A stretch of DNA of 64,000 nt from Streptococcus infantis (GCF_000963255.1 NZ_JYOV01000011.1:1-64000), one strand, 5' to 3'; shown: positions 50,841 to 60,427, numbered from the stretch's first letter. Made by a program: numbers and translations. Notes: a model not told the origin generated them from the sequence alone.

Positions 50841-52544
50841 TTATTTTTTACCAGATTGTTCCATATTCCAGAAATCTGTAACGGCACCACGTGATGCAGA
50901 AGATACGGTATGGGCATACTTACCAAGGACACCACGGCTATAGAGTGGTGGCAAGGTTGTTTCTGCCTTGCGTTTTTCAAGCTCTTCATCGGAAACGTCC
51001 ATGGAAATTTCTTTCGTATCTTGGTCAACAGTGACGATATCGCCTGTACGGAGATATGCAATCGGTCCACCATCCTGAGCTTCAGGAGCGATATGTCCAA
51101 CAACTAGTCCATAAGTACCACCAGAGAAGCGTCCGTCTGTCAAGAGGGCAACTTTGTCTCCTTGTCCCTTACCAACGATCATTGATGAAAGTGATAGCAT
51201 CTCAGGCATACCAGGACCACCCTTAGGTCCAACGAAACGAACAACGACAACATCGCCATCAACGATTTCGTCTGTCAGAACGGCCTGAATCGCATCTTCT
51301 TCTGAGTCAAAGACCTTAGCTGGTCCAACGTGACGACGCACTTTAACACCTGATACTTTGGCAACCGCACCGTCAGGAGCAAGATTACCGTTCAAGATGA
51401 TAAGCGGACCGTCCGCACGTTTTGGATTTTCAAGTGGCATGATAACTTTTTGACCTGGTGTGAGGTCTGCAAAGTCAGCCAAGTTTTCAGCAACAGTCTT
51501 ACCAGTACATGTGATACGGTCTCCGTGAAGGAAGCCATTTGCCAGCAAATACTTCATAACCGCAGGCACACCACCAACTTCGTAAAGGTCTTGGAAGACA
51601 TACTGACCAGAAGGTTTCAAATCGGCCAAGTGAGGCACACGTTCTTGGATGGTATTAAAGTCCTCAAGTGACAAGTCAACATTAGCTGCGTGGGCAATAG
51701 CAAGCAAGTGAAGAGTGGCATTTGTAGAACCACCTAGAGCCATAGTCACAGTAATGGCATCTTCAAAGGCTTCACGAGTCAAGATATCTGATGGTTTGAG
51801 ACCGAGCTCCAGCATCTTAACAACAGCACGTCCTGCTGCTTCGATGTCTTCTTTCTTGTCAGCTGATTCAGCTGGGTGAGATGAAGAACCTGGCAAACTC
51901 ATACCGAGAACTTCGATAGCTGTCGCCATGGTATTAGCAGTATACATACCACCACAACCACCAGGGCCAGGGCAGGCATTACATTCCAGACGTTTCACAT
52001 CCTCAGCTGTCATATCACCGTGGTTCCACTTACCGATTCCTTCAAATACAGAAACCAAGTCGATGTCTTTGCCATCCAGTTTTCCAGGGGCGATAGTACC
52101 ACCGTAAGCGAAAATAGCTGGGATATCCATATTGGCAATAGCAATCATAGAACCAGGCATGTTCTTGTCACAGCCACCGATAGCCACAAAGGCATCCACG
52201 TTGTGACCACCCATAGCAGCTTCGATAGAATCCGCAATGATATCACGTGACGTTAGAGAGAAGCGCATACCAGGCGTTCCCATGGCAATCCCGTCTGCTA
52301 CCGTAATGGTTCCAAATTGAACCGGCCAAGCACCAGCAGATTTGACACCTTCTTTTGCAAGCTTACCGAAGTCATGCAAGTGGATATTACATGGTGTATT
52401 TTCTGCCCAAGTCGAAATGACTCCCACAATTGGTGTTTCAAAGTCCTTATCTGTCATACCAGTCGCACGAAGCATGGCACGGTTTGGTGATTTAACCATG
52501 CTGTCATAAATGCTACTGCGGTGACGTTTATCTAATTCTGTCAT
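50841..52544 (-). CDS. ilvD: Dihydroxy-acid dehydratase
   Basis: Fe-S dehydratase making the 2-keto acids for valine, isoleucine and pantothenate. 567 residues from the ATG at 52544 ([11 protein letters not shown]), which follows GGGAGGG; a longer in-frame start at 52595 lacks support. Cluster cysteines are in [14 protein letters not shown] and [19 protein letters not shown]. The C-terminal swivel includes [20 protein letters not shown]. Monocistronic with its own terminator. Confidence 0.96.
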   Translation of the reverse strand: MTELDKRHRSSIYDSMVKSPNRAMLRATGMTDKDFETPIVGVISTWAENTPCNIHLHDFGKLAKEGVKSAGAWPVQFGTITVADGIAMGTPGMRFSLTSRDIIADSIEAAMGGHNVDAFVAIGGCDKNMPGSMIAIANMDIPAIFAYGGTIAPGKLDGKDIDLVSVFEGIGKWNHGDMTAEDVKRLECNACPGPGGCGGMYTANTMATAIEVLGMSLPGSSSHPAESADKKEDIEAAGRAVVKMLELGLKPSDILTREAFEDAITVTMALGGSTNATLHLLAIAHAANVDLSLEDFNTIQERVPHLADLKPSGQYVFQDLYEVGGVPAVMKYLLANGFLHGDRITCTGKTVAENLADFADLTPGQKVIMPLENPKRADGPLIILNGNLAPDGAVAKVSGVKVRRHVGPAKVFDSEEDAIQAVLTDEIVDGDVVVVRFVGPKGGPGMPEMLSLSSMIVGKGQGDKVALLTDGRFSGGTYGLVVGHIAPEAQDGGPIAYLRTGDIVTVDQDTKEISMDVSDEELEKRKAETTLPPLYSRGVLGKYAHTVSSASRGAVTDFWNMEQSGKK

Positions 52545-52671
52545 TAAGTTCCCTCCCATTTCAGTTTGTTCCATTATAGCACATTTTAAAAGCAATGAAC
52601 AGAAGAAAATTCTTGAATTTTCAGAAAATTCAATACATTAAAATCCTCTTAAAAAAGATTGCATTTTTTTA

Positions 52672-52709
52672 TTGACATTTAAAATTAAAGTGATATCATT
52701 TAGATATCA
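52672..52709 (+). promoter_or_regulatory. Promoter of the SPFH operon with a ribbon-helix-helix-type operator
   Basis: TTGACA (52672-52677), 16 bases, TATCAT (52694-52699). TGATATC-ATTTA-GATATCA (52691-52709) is a perfect 7-bp inverted repeat over the -10. The second gene of the operon encodes a ribbon-helix-helix-like protein that may bind it. Confidence 0.7.
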
Positions 52710-52728
52710 AAAATAGGAGGTCATTCTG

Positions 52729-53736
52729 ATGACTGAAAAACTAATCAATTCAAAACCAAATGGTGTAGTAGCATTGATACTCATTGAGTTGGCACTCGTA
52801 CTTGGTGTCTTTATATTTATCATGGGTGCTGGTTCAGAAAACATTTTTGGAATTATTATCGGACTTTTATTAAGCTTAATTGCAGGTCTAGCTCATGCTG
52901 GTTTAAAAGTTGTCAAACCTCAGGAAGCACTGGTTTTGACCCTCTTTGGTAACTATACTGGGACCATCAAAGAACCTGGTTTTTACTTTGTCAATCCCTT
53001 CAGTATAGCGGTCAACCCTGCAAATCACACTCGACTTGGTCAAAGTGGTGATGTTAGCACGAAATCTCCTTTTTCAGGGATGAAATCATCAAATGGCAAT
53101 GATGTAAACATTGAAATTGGCAAGAAACAGATTTCTCTCAAAGTTATGACTTTGAGTAATTCTCGTCAAAAGATTAACGATTGTCTGGGAAATCCTGTTG
53201 AAATCGGAATCGCGGTAACTTGGAGGGTTGTCGATACAGCCAAAGCAGTCTTCAACGTTGATAACTATAAAGAATATCTGTCATTGCAGTGTGATAGCGC
53301 CCTTCGTAATATTGTCCGCATCTATCCTTACGATGTGTCTCCGAATGTGGATACTACAGGTGACGGGCAAGCAGATGAAGGCAGTCTCCGAGGCTCTAGC
53401 GAGATTGTAGCTAGTCGCATTCGTGAGGAAATTCAAAGTCGTGTAGAGGACGCTGGCTTGGAAATCCTTGAGGCACGTATTACTTACCTAGCTTATGCAC
53501 CGGAAATTGCAGCTGTCATGCTTCAACGTCAACAAGCATCAGCCATTATTGATGCACGTAAGATGATTGTTGATGGCGCTGTTGGAATGGTTGAAATGGC
53601 ACTAGAACGTCTCAATGAAGGAGAATTAGTAGAACTTGACGAAGAACGAAAAGCTGCTATGGTTTCAAATCTCCTAGTCGTTCTCTGTGGCAATCATGAT
53701 GCACAACCAATTGTCAATACAGGAAGCCTTTATTAG
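52729..53736 (+). CDS. SPFH/band 7 (stomatin-like) membrane protein
   Basis: A 335-residue protein with two N-terminal membrane helices (about 12-60) and an SPFH domain (about 65-300; [50 protein letters not shown]). Such proteins build membrane-bound oligomers or microdomains. The ending [19 protein letters not shown] is found in the bacterial subgroup. Co-transcribed with the next gene (two-base gap). Confidence 0.9.
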   Translation: MTEKLINSKPNGVVALILIELALVLGVFIFIMGAGSENIFGIIIGLLLSLIAGLAHAGLKVVKPQEALVLTLFGNYTGTIKEPGFYFVNPFSIAVNPANHTRLGQSGDVSTKSPFSGMKSSNGNDVNIEIGKKQISLKVMTLSNSRQKINDCLGNPVEIGIAVTWRVVDTAKAVFNVDNYKEYLSLQCDSALRNIVRIYPYDVSPNVDTTGDGQADEGSLRGSSEIVASRIREEIQSRVEDAGLEILEARITYLAYAPEIAAVMLQRQQASAIIDARKMIVDGAVGMVEMALERLNEGELVELDEERKAAMVSNLLVVLCGNHDAQPIVNTGSLY

Positions 53737-53738
53737 AA

Positions 53739-53939
53739 ATGGCAGAAGCTAAAAAAAAGCAAATCCCCCTTCGACTCTCGAATAAGCTATACGCTGCACT
53801 CGCATCATGGGCAGAAGATGACTTTCGATCAGTTAACGGGCAAATTGAATATCTCCTTACAGAATGTGTCAAGCAACGGAAGAAAGACGGGAAATACGTC
53901 TCAGAAACCATTGATGAACCCTTCGAAATTGATATTTAA
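53739..53939 (+). CDS. Ribbon-helix-helix (Arc-like) protein
   Basis: A 66-residue protein: [20 protein letters not shown] followed by [20 protein letters not shown] is the Arc/MetJ-type fold, with the N-terminal strand contacting DNA. Gene overlap in the SPFH operon and a matching inverted repeat at the operon promoter suggest autoregulation. Confidence 0.75.
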   Translation: MAEAKKKQIPLRLSNKLYAALASWAEDDFRSVNGQIEYLLTECVKQRKKDGKYVSETIDEPFEIDI

Positions 53940-54087
53940 TCTATTTTCCTATCCAGAACCTTGGATGGGAAAATTTTTTTATCTTTTTTTGTCAAGTAAC
54001 TTTACTTTACAAAAAAGTTTTGATATACTATTAAAGTTGATGAAAATCAAACCTAACTGAATTTATATCTTAAAAGGAGAAATCAAA

Positions 54088-54270
54088 ATGGCAGTACCTG
54101 CACGTCGCACTTCAAAAGCGAAGAAAAACAAACGTCGTACACACTACAAAGTAACAGCTCCATCTGTAAACTTTGACGAAACTACTGGAGATTACTCACG
54201 TTCTCACCGTGTATCACTTAAAGGATACTACAAAGGACGTAAAATCGCTAAAGCTGCATCAGCTGAATAA
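54088..54270 (+). CDS. rpmF: Ribosomal protein L32
   Basis: A 60-residue protein of the large subunit ([20 protein letters not shown]...). It has no cysteines, so it is the zinc-free form. RBS AAGGAG; followed 15 bases later by rpmG. Confidence 0.97.
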
Positions 54271-54285
54271 TAGAAGGGAGATACC

Positions 54286-54435
54286 ATGCGCGTAAATATT
54301 ACACTTGAACACAAAGAATCTGGTGAACGCTTGTACCTTACTTCTAAAAACAAACGTAACACTCCAGACCGTCTTCAATTGAAGAAATACTCACCAAAAC
54401 TTCGCAAACACGTTGTGTTTACAGAAGTGAAGTAA
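54286..54435 (+). CDS. rpmG: Ribosomal protein L33 (zinc-free type)
   Basis: A 49-residue protein starting [20 protein letters not shown] and ending HVVFTEVK. The four zinc cysteines of the standard form are absent, so it is the C-minus type. RBS AAGGGAG. Its last codons and downstream terminator are duplicated at 55917-56036. Confidence 0.96.
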
Positions 54436-54541
54436 GCATTCAATACGAATCAATACATAAGAAAAACGCTGATTTCAAGCGTTTTTTCTTTTTTCAATTT
54501 CAATACATTTCACTATATTTCAGTCCAATCTCTACCTTTTT
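54423..54541 (+). repeat. Direct repeat at the rpmG 3' end, copy A
   Basis: About 119 bases covering the last four codons of rpmG, its stop, the terminator stem (AACGCT/AGCGTT) and the following A/T-rich sequence. Copy B at 55917-56036 is roughly 90 percent identical by eye. The pair encloses the cadD-cadX segment. Confidence 0.8.
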
Positions 54542-54550
54542 TAGATAAAT

Positions 54551-54565
54551 ATATCATTTAGATAT
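54551..54565. promoter_or_regulatory. Second copy of the SPFH operator sequence
   Basis: ATATCATTTAGATAT is identical to 15 bases of the inverted repeat at 52693-52707. It lies in the gap after rpmG, so the same regulator may bind here. Confidence 0.5.
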
Positions 54566-54573
54566 TGAAATTA

Positions 54574-54606
54574 AGCCCTGCTATCATTTCGATGGCAGGG
54601 CTTTTT
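54574..54606 (+). terminator. Second terminator after rpmG
   Basis: AGCCCTGC-tatcatttcgatg-GCAGGGCT followed by TTTT. Confidence 0.8.
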
Positions 54607-54653
54607 AATGTTTGGTACACTACCTTCTTATCTATATTTTGATGGAGCTGAAG

Positions 54654-54705
54654 TTGACATCTACAAAGTTTAATGTTAAAATACATTCAAAAATATATTT
54701 GAATG
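54654..54705 (+). promoter_or_regulatory. cadD promoter with ArsR-type operator
   Basis: TTGACA (54654-54659), 17 bases, TAAAAT (54677-54682). Directly after it CATTCAAA-6 bases-TTTGAATG (54684-54705) is a perfect inverted repeat, very like known CadC/CadX operators. CadX should repress here until cadmium or zinc binds. Confidence 0.82.
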
Positions 54706-54714
54706 AGGTGTTTT

Positions 54715-55329
54715 ATGATTCAAAATGTTGTTACTTCAATAATCCTGTATTCTGGGACAGCCGTAGACTTACTTATTATCCTAATGTTATTTTTTGCCAA
54801 AAGAAAAAGCAGAAAAGACATCATTAACATCTATTTAGGACAATTTCTAGGCTCTGTTAGTCTAATATTGCTAAGTTTACTTTTTGCATTTGTCTTAAAT
54901 TATATTCCTAGTAAAGAGATTTTAGGTTTGCTCGGTTTGATTCCAATTTTCCTAGGACTCAAAGTTTTGCTTTTAGGAGATTCTGATGGAGAAGCTATTG
55001 CAAAAGATGGTTTGCGCAAAGATGATAAAAACCTGATTTTTCTAGTCGCTATGATTACTTTTGCAAGTTGTGGTGCTGACAATATTGGTGTTTTTGTCCC
55101 ATATTTTATTACCTTAAATTTAGCGAATTTGATAGTGGCTTTACTTACTTTTCTAGTCATGATTTATCTCTTGGTTTTTTCAGCCCAAAAATTAGCACAA
55201 GTCCCTTCTGTTGGAGAAACTTTGGAAAAATATAGCAGATGGTTTATTGCCGTTGTTTATTTAGGATTGGGGATATATATCCTGATTGAAAACAACGTTT
55301 TTGACATGCTATGGGCTGTGTTCGGCTAG
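54715..55329 (+). CDS. cadD: CadD family cadmium resistance transporter
   Basis: Membrane exporter of 204 residues with about five helices. GTAVDLLIILMLFFAKRKS near the N terminus, and ITFASCGADNIGVFVPYFIT (about 115-134), are the CadD anchors; the Cys-Asp-Asn core is the likely metal path. ATG 54715 follows GAGGTG. It gives cadmium (sometimes zinc) resistance in related bacteria. Forms an operon with cadX. Confidence 0.92.
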   Translation: MIQNVVTSIILYSGTAVDLLIILMLFFAKRKSRKDIINIYLGQFLGSVSLILLSLLFAFVLNYIPSKEILGLLGLIPIFLGLKVLLLGDSDGEAIAKDGLRKDDKNLIFLVAMITFASCGADNIGVFVPYFITLNLANLIVALLTFLVMIYLLVFSAQKLAQVPSVGETLEKYSRWFIAVVYLGLGIYILIENNVFDMLWAVFG

Positions 55330-55340
55330 GAGAAAAAATT

Positions 55341-55679
55341 ATGAAAAAAGATAGTATCTGCCAAGTGAATATTATAAATCAACAAAATGTTACAACCGCA
55401 ACGAACTACCTTGAAAAGGAAAAAGTCCAAAAATCACTTCGTATTTTATCAAAGTTTACCGATAATAAACAGATAAATATCATCTTTTATCTCCTTGCTG
55501 TTGAAGAACTCTGTGTCTGTGATATAGCCTGTTTACTAAATCTCAGTATGGCATCTGCCTCCCACCATCTTCGTAAACTAGCCAATCAAAACATCTTGGA
55601 TACTAGAAGAGAGGGGAAAATTATATATTATTTTATAAAAGATGAGGAAATCAGAGATTTTTTTAATCAACTAGGATAA
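55341..55679 (+). CDS. cadX: CadX/CadC-type ArsR family metal regulator
   Basis: Winged-helix repressor of 112 residues. The metal-sensing motif ELCVCDIACLLNLSMASASH (about 59-78) and an N-terminal Cys (DSICQVN) match the CadC alpha-3N site; LNLSMASASHHLRKLANQNI is the recognition helix. It should release the cad operator on binding Cd, Zn or Pb. It starts 11 bases after cadD. Confidence 0.92.
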   Translation: MKKDSICQVNIINQQNVTTATNYLEKEKVQKSLRILSKFTDNKQINIIFYLLAVEELCVCDIACLLNLSMASASHHLRKLANQNILDTRREGKIIYYFIKDEEIRDFFNQLG

Positions 55680-55724
55680 CAACTATTTTTACTACTTTTC
55701 CATGATTATATATAGGACTTATCT

Positions 55725-55838
55725 ATGAAATTTTTTGATGAAAATTACTCACAAGAAAGACCTACTCGTAGCAAATGTTTAAGAAAAAAGTATAATTTAA
55801 AGCAAACCGACTTGGACTATAAAGAAATTATTTTCTAA
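55725..55838 (+). CDS. Possible 37-residue remnant downstream of cadX
   Basis: A short frame (MKFFDENYSQERPTRSKCLR...) with no clear ribosome site, followed in another frame by FVDDLFYHCFSSIIFRDLE. This looks like debris of a larger gene carried with the cad segment. Nothing else is visible in 55839-55916. Confidence 0.25.
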   Translation: MKFFDENYSQERPTRSKCLRKKYNLKQTDLDYKEIIF

Positions 55839-55916
55839 GATATTACCAAGTTTGTTGATGATTTGTTTTACCACTGCTTCAGCTCTATTATATTTAGAGA
55901 TTTAGAAACTGTAGAT

Positions 55917-56036
55917 AGAAGTGAAGTAAGCATTCAATGCGAATCAATACATAAGGAAAACGCTTATTTTAAGCGTTTTTTCTTTTTTCCAATTTCAATA
56001 CATTTCACTATAATTCAGTTCAATCTCTACCTTTTT
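55917..56036 (+). repeat. Direct repeat of the rpmG 3' end, copy B
   Basis: Repeats the rpmG end (GAAGTGAAGTAAGCATTC) and terminator hairpin without an upstream rpmG reading frame. Together with copy A it marks the borders of the inserted cad segment. The remaining bases to 56159 hold only a possible promoter for the next gene. Confidence 0.8.
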
Positions 56037-56159
56037 CGTAAGACCTAATCAGATAAGTGGATTGTAATTGGAAAATTTCCTAAATAATCACTTGGCTCTT
56101 ATCAGTTACTAATACAATTCATTAAATATAGTTTATAATAGAGAAAATGGAGGAAAACT

Positions 56160-56627
56160 ATGGAAAAAGACGCTCTTCTATCTGAAGATAGGAAATATCG
56201 CTATTTACTTTCCCGTGCTTGGGATGAAGCAAAACCTACAGTGCTGTTTATTGGTTTGAACCCATCTACGGCTGACGAAGAAACAGATGATCCCACAATT
56301 CGCAAGTGTATCAACTACGCCAAATACTGGGGCTATGGAAAAATTCTAATGGCAAATCTTTTTGGTTTCAGAAGTACTGATCCAAAAAATCTTAATCACC
56401 AACTAGATCCAGTCGGCCCAGAAAATGATGCTTATATCCTAAAGTCTGCATCTGAAGCAGATTTAATTATTGCTTGCTGGGGAAATCCAGGAAGGCTTCT
56501 TGATCGTGATAAAGAAGTTATTTCATTGATACCTAACTTACATTGCTTAAAGAGGAATAAAAACGGAACCCCTCATCACCCACTCTATCTATCCAAAGAT
56601 ATCAAACCATCCCCATACAAAGGATAG
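56160..56627 (+). CDS. DUF1643 protein
   Basis: A 155-residue cytoplasmic protein. TVLFIGLNPSTADEETDDPT followed by IRKCINYAKYWGYGKILMAN is the DUF1643 signature, with IIACWGNPG and GTPHHPLYL later. Function unknown; often found near mobile DNA. RBS GGAGG. Confidence 0.88.
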   Translation: MEKDALLSEDRKYRYLLSRAWDEAKPTVLFIGLNPSTADEETDDPTIRKCINYAKYWGYGKILMANLFGFRSTDPKNLNHQLDPVGPENDAYILKSASEADLIIACWGNPGRLLDRDKEVISLIPNLHCLKRNKNGTPHHPLYLSKDIKPSPYKG

Positions 56628-56719
56628 ATTATAAACTTTCCGAAAAATAAGTGTTTTCTTGAAGAAAAATGTCTGTTGTAACAGAAGTTAAATAAGAGTT
56701 AACTTATTTTAAACATCTT

Positions 56720-56752
56720 AAAACCAATGGTTTCGGCCGTTGGTTTTAATTT
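56720..56752 (+). terminator. Terminator after the DUF1643 gene
   Basis: AAAACCAA / TTGGTTTT stem followed by an A/T-rich tail. Confidence 0.65.
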
Positions 56753-56816
56753 TTAGTAACATTATGGTAAAAGGTAGCAAGTTCAACTCTCACTGCCTTT
56801 TCTTTCCTCCTATTTT

Positions 56817-56841
56817 TGAGAGCGCTTGAAATATGTTATAA
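56817..56841 (+). promoter_or_regulatory. Promoter with cre-like site upstream of the YesL/TCS operon
   Basis: TATAAT at 56836-56841, preceded by TGAGAGCGCTTGAA (56817-56830), which resembles a CcpA cre box with about three mismatches. Catabolite control would suit a sugar-related two-component operon. Tentative. Confidence 0.45.
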
Positions 56842-56872
56842 TAGTTCTAGATTATTTTTTAGGAGGCAAACC

Positions 56873-57487
56873 GTGGGAAATTTTATTGAGCTAGTCTTTC
56901 ATCGTTTCTTTTTGGGGATGATTGCAACGGCTTATTTTTGGTTATTGACACTAGCAGGAGGTGTGGTTTTTGGTATAGCACCAGCTAGTGCGACTATCAT
57001 GAGTTTATTCGCAGAACATGGTTATTCTTACCGTGCCTATGGTTTTAAAGAGGCTTGGACTCTTTATAAGAGCAATTTTGTAAAAAGCAATCTCAGTTTC
57101 TACACCTTTATGGGACTTGACTTGATCTTGATTTATGGTTTGTATCTCATGATCCAATTGCCGCATCAGACCATTATCCACTTGGCAGCAACCTTTCTAA
57201 ATATCTTTTTGGTAGCCTTGGTATTTTTGGCTTATACAGTTTCTCTAAAATTACAAGTTTATTTTGACTTATCCTATCAAAATACCTTAAAGCTTGCCTT
57301 TATCGGAATTTTTATGAGCTTATCAGCAGTGGCTAAAGTTCTTCTTGGTAGCGTCTTGTTAGCCATTATTGGGTTTTATATGCCTGCCCTCATTATTTTT
57401 GTAGGGATTGGTATGTGGCATTTCTTTATTAGTGATTTATTGGAGCCTGTTTATGAAAGCATTCATGAAAAATTGGCGTCCAAATAG
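56873..57487 (+). CDS. YesL family (DUF624) membrane protein
   Basis: A 204-residue membrane protein with about five helices, GTG start at 56873 after AGGAGG. WLLTLAGGVVFGIAPASATI followed by MSLF is the YesL/DUF624 hallmark. Always found next to YesM/YesN-type two-component systems. Its 3' end overlaps the sensor kinase gene by 35 bases. Confidence 0.88.
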   Translation: MGNFIELVFHRFFLGMIATAYFWLLTLAGGVVFGIAPASATIMSLFAEHGYSYRAYGFKEAWTLYKSNFVKSNLSFYTFMGLDLILIYGLYLMIQLPHQTIIHLAATFLNIFLVALVFLAYTVSLKLQVYFDLSYQNTLKLAFIGIFMSLSAVAKVLLGSVLLAIIGFYMPALIIFVGIGMWHFFISDLLEPVYESIHEKLASK

Positions 57488-59138
57488 AATGAAACAATTT
57501 TGGCTTCATTCACTCCTTCGAACCTATACTTGGGTGATGATTGTTATCATTGCTAGTTTTGCTCTGTTGATTTCCTATGTGAACTGGGATAGTCGAGAAA
57601 AAGAAGCAAGACAGGTTTCCCAGCGGGTTTTGACTCGGACAGTAAGTGAGGTTGAGTATTATTATCGAGAATCAGCGCGTTCAGCCCAAAGTTTAGTAGA
57701 TAATCAAGCGCGAATCGAGGGAATTTATAAGTATTTTAGCCTCAGTACACCGGATTATTTCTATTGGCAACTGGAGCGTAAAGCATCACCCTATATTTCT
57801 GTATCCATTTATGAAAATATCGATGACCTTTATGTGCGTAATGATTTTGTAACGGGTGTAGCCATTGTCTTGCAAGACTCGACAGAAGTTTATGTTTCGA
57901 AGAGGGACAATCGTAGTGGTTACAAGGTTTCTGCAGATGCCTTCAAGCCAGATGCCAATAGTTTCGCCATTCCCGTATCTGATCCAGTATCGGATCAAGC
58001 TCTTGGAGTTATTTATGTTTCTGTATCTTCCGATGTTTTTTATAAGGCTATTGACAATACCAGAGGAAATATCCCAATTGCTGTGAGCATAACCTCTCCT
58101 TTTGAAACGGAAATGTTTCACCAAGGTGAAAAAAGTGATCGAGAGGAATGGTTGCAAGACGAGACTGCTCATGGTTATCAGGTTCAGGTTGCTGTTCCAC
58201 GAGGTTATGTCCTGAGTGGCAGTATCTCTAGCTCTGTCTTTATTCTTGCTTTGAGTCTCCTCTTTATCGTTATTTTATATGTAACCTTGAAAAAAACATT
58301 TTCGAAGTATCAAACACAGGTTGTTGACCTAGTGGAAACAATCCATGATATTGCGCAAGGGGAGCAGGGAAAAAGAATTGATCTCACGAAAAAAGACCAG
58401 GAATTGCTTTTAATCGCTGAGACGACAAATGATATGTTGGACCGATTGGAGAGAAATATCCATGATATTTATCAGCTTGAACTGAGTCAAAAAGATGCCC
58501 ATATGCGCGCTCTACAAGCTCAGATAAATCCACATTTCATGTACAATACCCTCGAGTTTTTACGGATGTACGCGGTCATGGAGAACCAAAATGAACTAGC
58601 GGATATTATCTACGAATTCAGTAGTCTCCTGCGCAACAACATCTCTGATGAACGAGAAACAACATTAAAGCAAGAAGTGGAGTTTTGTCGGAAGTACAGT
58701 TATCTCTGTATGGTTCGCTATCCAAAATCCATTGCTTACGGATTTAAGATTGACCCTGGCTTGGAAGAAATGCGCATTCCAAAATTCACCCTCCAACCCT
58801 TGGTGGAGAATTATTTTGCTCATGGAGTTGATCATCGACGTACAGATAATGTGATTAGTATCAAGGCCTTGAAAAAAGAAGGTTATGTTGAGATTTTGGT
58901 AACCGATAATGGGCGTGGAATGCCTGCCGAAAAATTAGCAGAGATCCAGGATAAATTAGCTCAAAGAACCTTTGAACATACAGTGGATTATAGTGGGAAA
59001 CGGCAGTCCATTGGGATTGTCAATGTGCATGAGCGCTTTGTGCTCTACTTTGGTGACCGATATGATATCAGTGTAGAATCTGTTGAAAAAGAAGGTGTTC
59101 GCTATCGAATTACCATTCAAAATGAAGAGAAAGGATAA
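57453..59138 (+). CDS. Sensor histidine kinase (YesM/LytS type, TCS07-like)
   Basis: A 561-residue membrane kinase: first helix (about 26-48), extracellular sensor (about 50-255), second helix (about 258-280), HAMP-like linker, His-kinase domain (LQAQINPHFMYNTLEFLRMY; phospho-His in NPHF) and ATPase domain (LQPLVENYFAHGV, VTDNGRGMP). Gene order YesL-kinase-AraC regulator-small membrane protein-NrdI matches pneumococcal TCS07 (SP_0154-0158 as I recall), which controls host-glycan use. The start among 57453, 57468 and 57490 is uncertain; TGGAG favours 57453. Confidence 0.88.
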   Translation: MKAFMKNWRPNRMKQFWLHSLLRTYTWVMIVIIASFALLISYVNWDSREKEARQVSQRVLTRTVSEVEYYYRESARSAQSLVDNQARIEGIYKYFSLSTPDYFYWQLERKASPYISVSIYENIDDLYVRNDFVTGVAIVLQDSTEVYVSKRDNRSGYKVSADAFKPDANSFAIPVSDPVSDQALGVIYVSVSSDVFYKAIDNTRGNIPIAVSITSPFETEMFHQGEKSDREEWLQDETAHGYQVQVAVPRGYVLSGSISSSVFILALSLLFIVILYVTLKKTFSKYQTQVVDLVETIHDIAQGEQGKRIDLTKKDQELLLIAETTNDMLDRLERNIHDIYQLELSQKDAHMRALQAQINPHFMYNTLEFLRMYAVMENQNELADIIYEFSSLLRNNISDERETTLKQEVEFCRKYSYLCMVRYPKSIAYGFKIDPGLEEMRIPKFTLQPLVENYFAHGVDHRRTDNVISIKALKKEGYVEILVTDNGRGMPAEKLAEIQDKLAQRTFEHTVDYSGKRQSIGIVNVHERFVLYFGDRYDISVESVEKEGVRYRITIQNEEKG

Positions 59139-59140
59139 AG

Positions 59141-60427
59141 ATGTATAAAGTACTTTTAGTTGACGATGAGTACATGATTACAGAAGGACTCAAACGTTTG
59201 ATTCCTTTTGACAAGTGGGATATGGAAGTCGTTGCAACAGCCAATCATGCTGACGATGCTCTGGACTACGTTCGAGAACATCCCGTCGATATTGTTATTT
59301 CAGATGTCAATATGCCTGACAAGACAGGGCTTGAAATGATTGGGGAGATGAAGGAGTTGTTGCCAAATGCTTACTATATCCTCCTTTCAGGCTACCAAGA
59401 ATTTGACTATGTCAAAAAAGCCATGAATCTCAATGTCGTTGATTATCTGGTTAAACCGGTCGATAAGGTTGAACTGGAACGCTTGCTTGAAAAGATTGCC
59501 AGTCAGCTTGGTGAAAAATCTCATGAGCCAGAAATATTGAGTCAGCAACTCGATGAAGAAGCCTTTAAGACTCATCTCAGCCAAAAAGAAAACTGGTGGA
59601 TTGGACTTTCCAAGGAAAAACAAGGGAATTTTGTCATTCCTTACTACGTTCTAGGTCAAGATTGGCAGATCGTCCTTGCTGATCAGGAATTTGAGGGCTT
59701 GTTGATCATGCCTTTTGAAGCACCTTATCAAGTCAACTTTGATAAATGGAAATTTAATGTAGAAAAGGCACTCTTCTATGGAACTGTTAATTTAGATCAG
59801 TCTGAAAGTCTCTTTTCTTACTATGAACCCATCTATCGAGTGATTATCCAGGGGAATCTCCAGCAGATTATCGAGGAGTTGACCTTACTTGAGAAGATTG
59901 TTCTTGAAAATACACCGAGAGTCTCTATCACTAAGCAGCTCTTTACTCAGTTTGTTATGGATGTTTTCCATCTTTTTGAGCATTTGAAGGCAGACGACAT
60001 GACAGATATTGTCAAGAACATCCATGCCATTACAACTTTTGAGGACTTAGTCGCTTATACCAAGGAAACCTTGACATCTTTCTTTGGCCAATACCGCATG
60101 AATGAAAATGTAGTTAGTGTGCTTGAAGTCATTGGTAGAGACTACAAAAAAGAACTTTCCCTCAAGGATATCAGCAAGGATCTCTTTATCAATCCCGTTT
60201 ATTTGGGCCAGCTAATCAAGAAGGAAACCAATTCAACCTTTGCGGAGCTTCTCAATAAGCAACGCATTAAGGCTGCCCAGCAGCTCTTGCTATCTACTAA
60301 TGATAGTATCGAGGATATCTGTTATACAGTTGGTTACAGTAATGTTGGTTATTTCTATAAGGTCTTTCGAAAACTATGTGGGAAGTCTCCCAAAGCCTAC
60401 CGTAAACAGGTGGAAGCAAACTTGTAG
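59141..60427 (+). CDS. AraC-type response regulator (YesN, TCS07-like)
   Basis: A 428-residue regulator: receiver domain (1-120) with phospho-Asp in VDIVISDVNMPDKTG and Lys in VVDYLVKPVDK, a middle region, and two AraC helix-turn-helix motifs at the C terminus (about 330-425; LSLKDISKDLFINPVYLGQL and SIEDICYTVGYSNVGYFYKV). Starts three bases after the kinase stop. Expected to activate carbohydrate uptake genes elsewhere. Confidence 0.9.
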   Translation: MYKVLLVDDEYMITEGLKRLIPFDKWDMEVVATANHADDALDYVREHPVDIVISDVNMPDKTGLEMIGEMKELLPNAYYILLSGYQEFDYVKKAMNLNVVDYLVKPVDKVELERLLEKIASQLGEKSHEPEILSQQLDEEAFKTHLSQKENWWIGLSKEKQGNFVIPYYVLGQDWQIVLADQEFEGLLIMPFEAPYQVNFDKWKFNVEKALFYGTVNLDQSESLFSYYEPIYRVIIQGNLQQIIEELTLLEKIVLENTPRVSITKQLFTQFVMDVFHLFEHLKADDMTDIVKNIHAITTFEDLVAYTKETLTSFFGQYRMNENVVSVLEVIGRDYKKELSLKDISKDLFINPVYLGQLIKKETNSTFAELLNKQRIKAAQQLLLSTNDSIEDICYTVGYSNVGYFYKVFRKLCGKSPKAYRKQVEANL

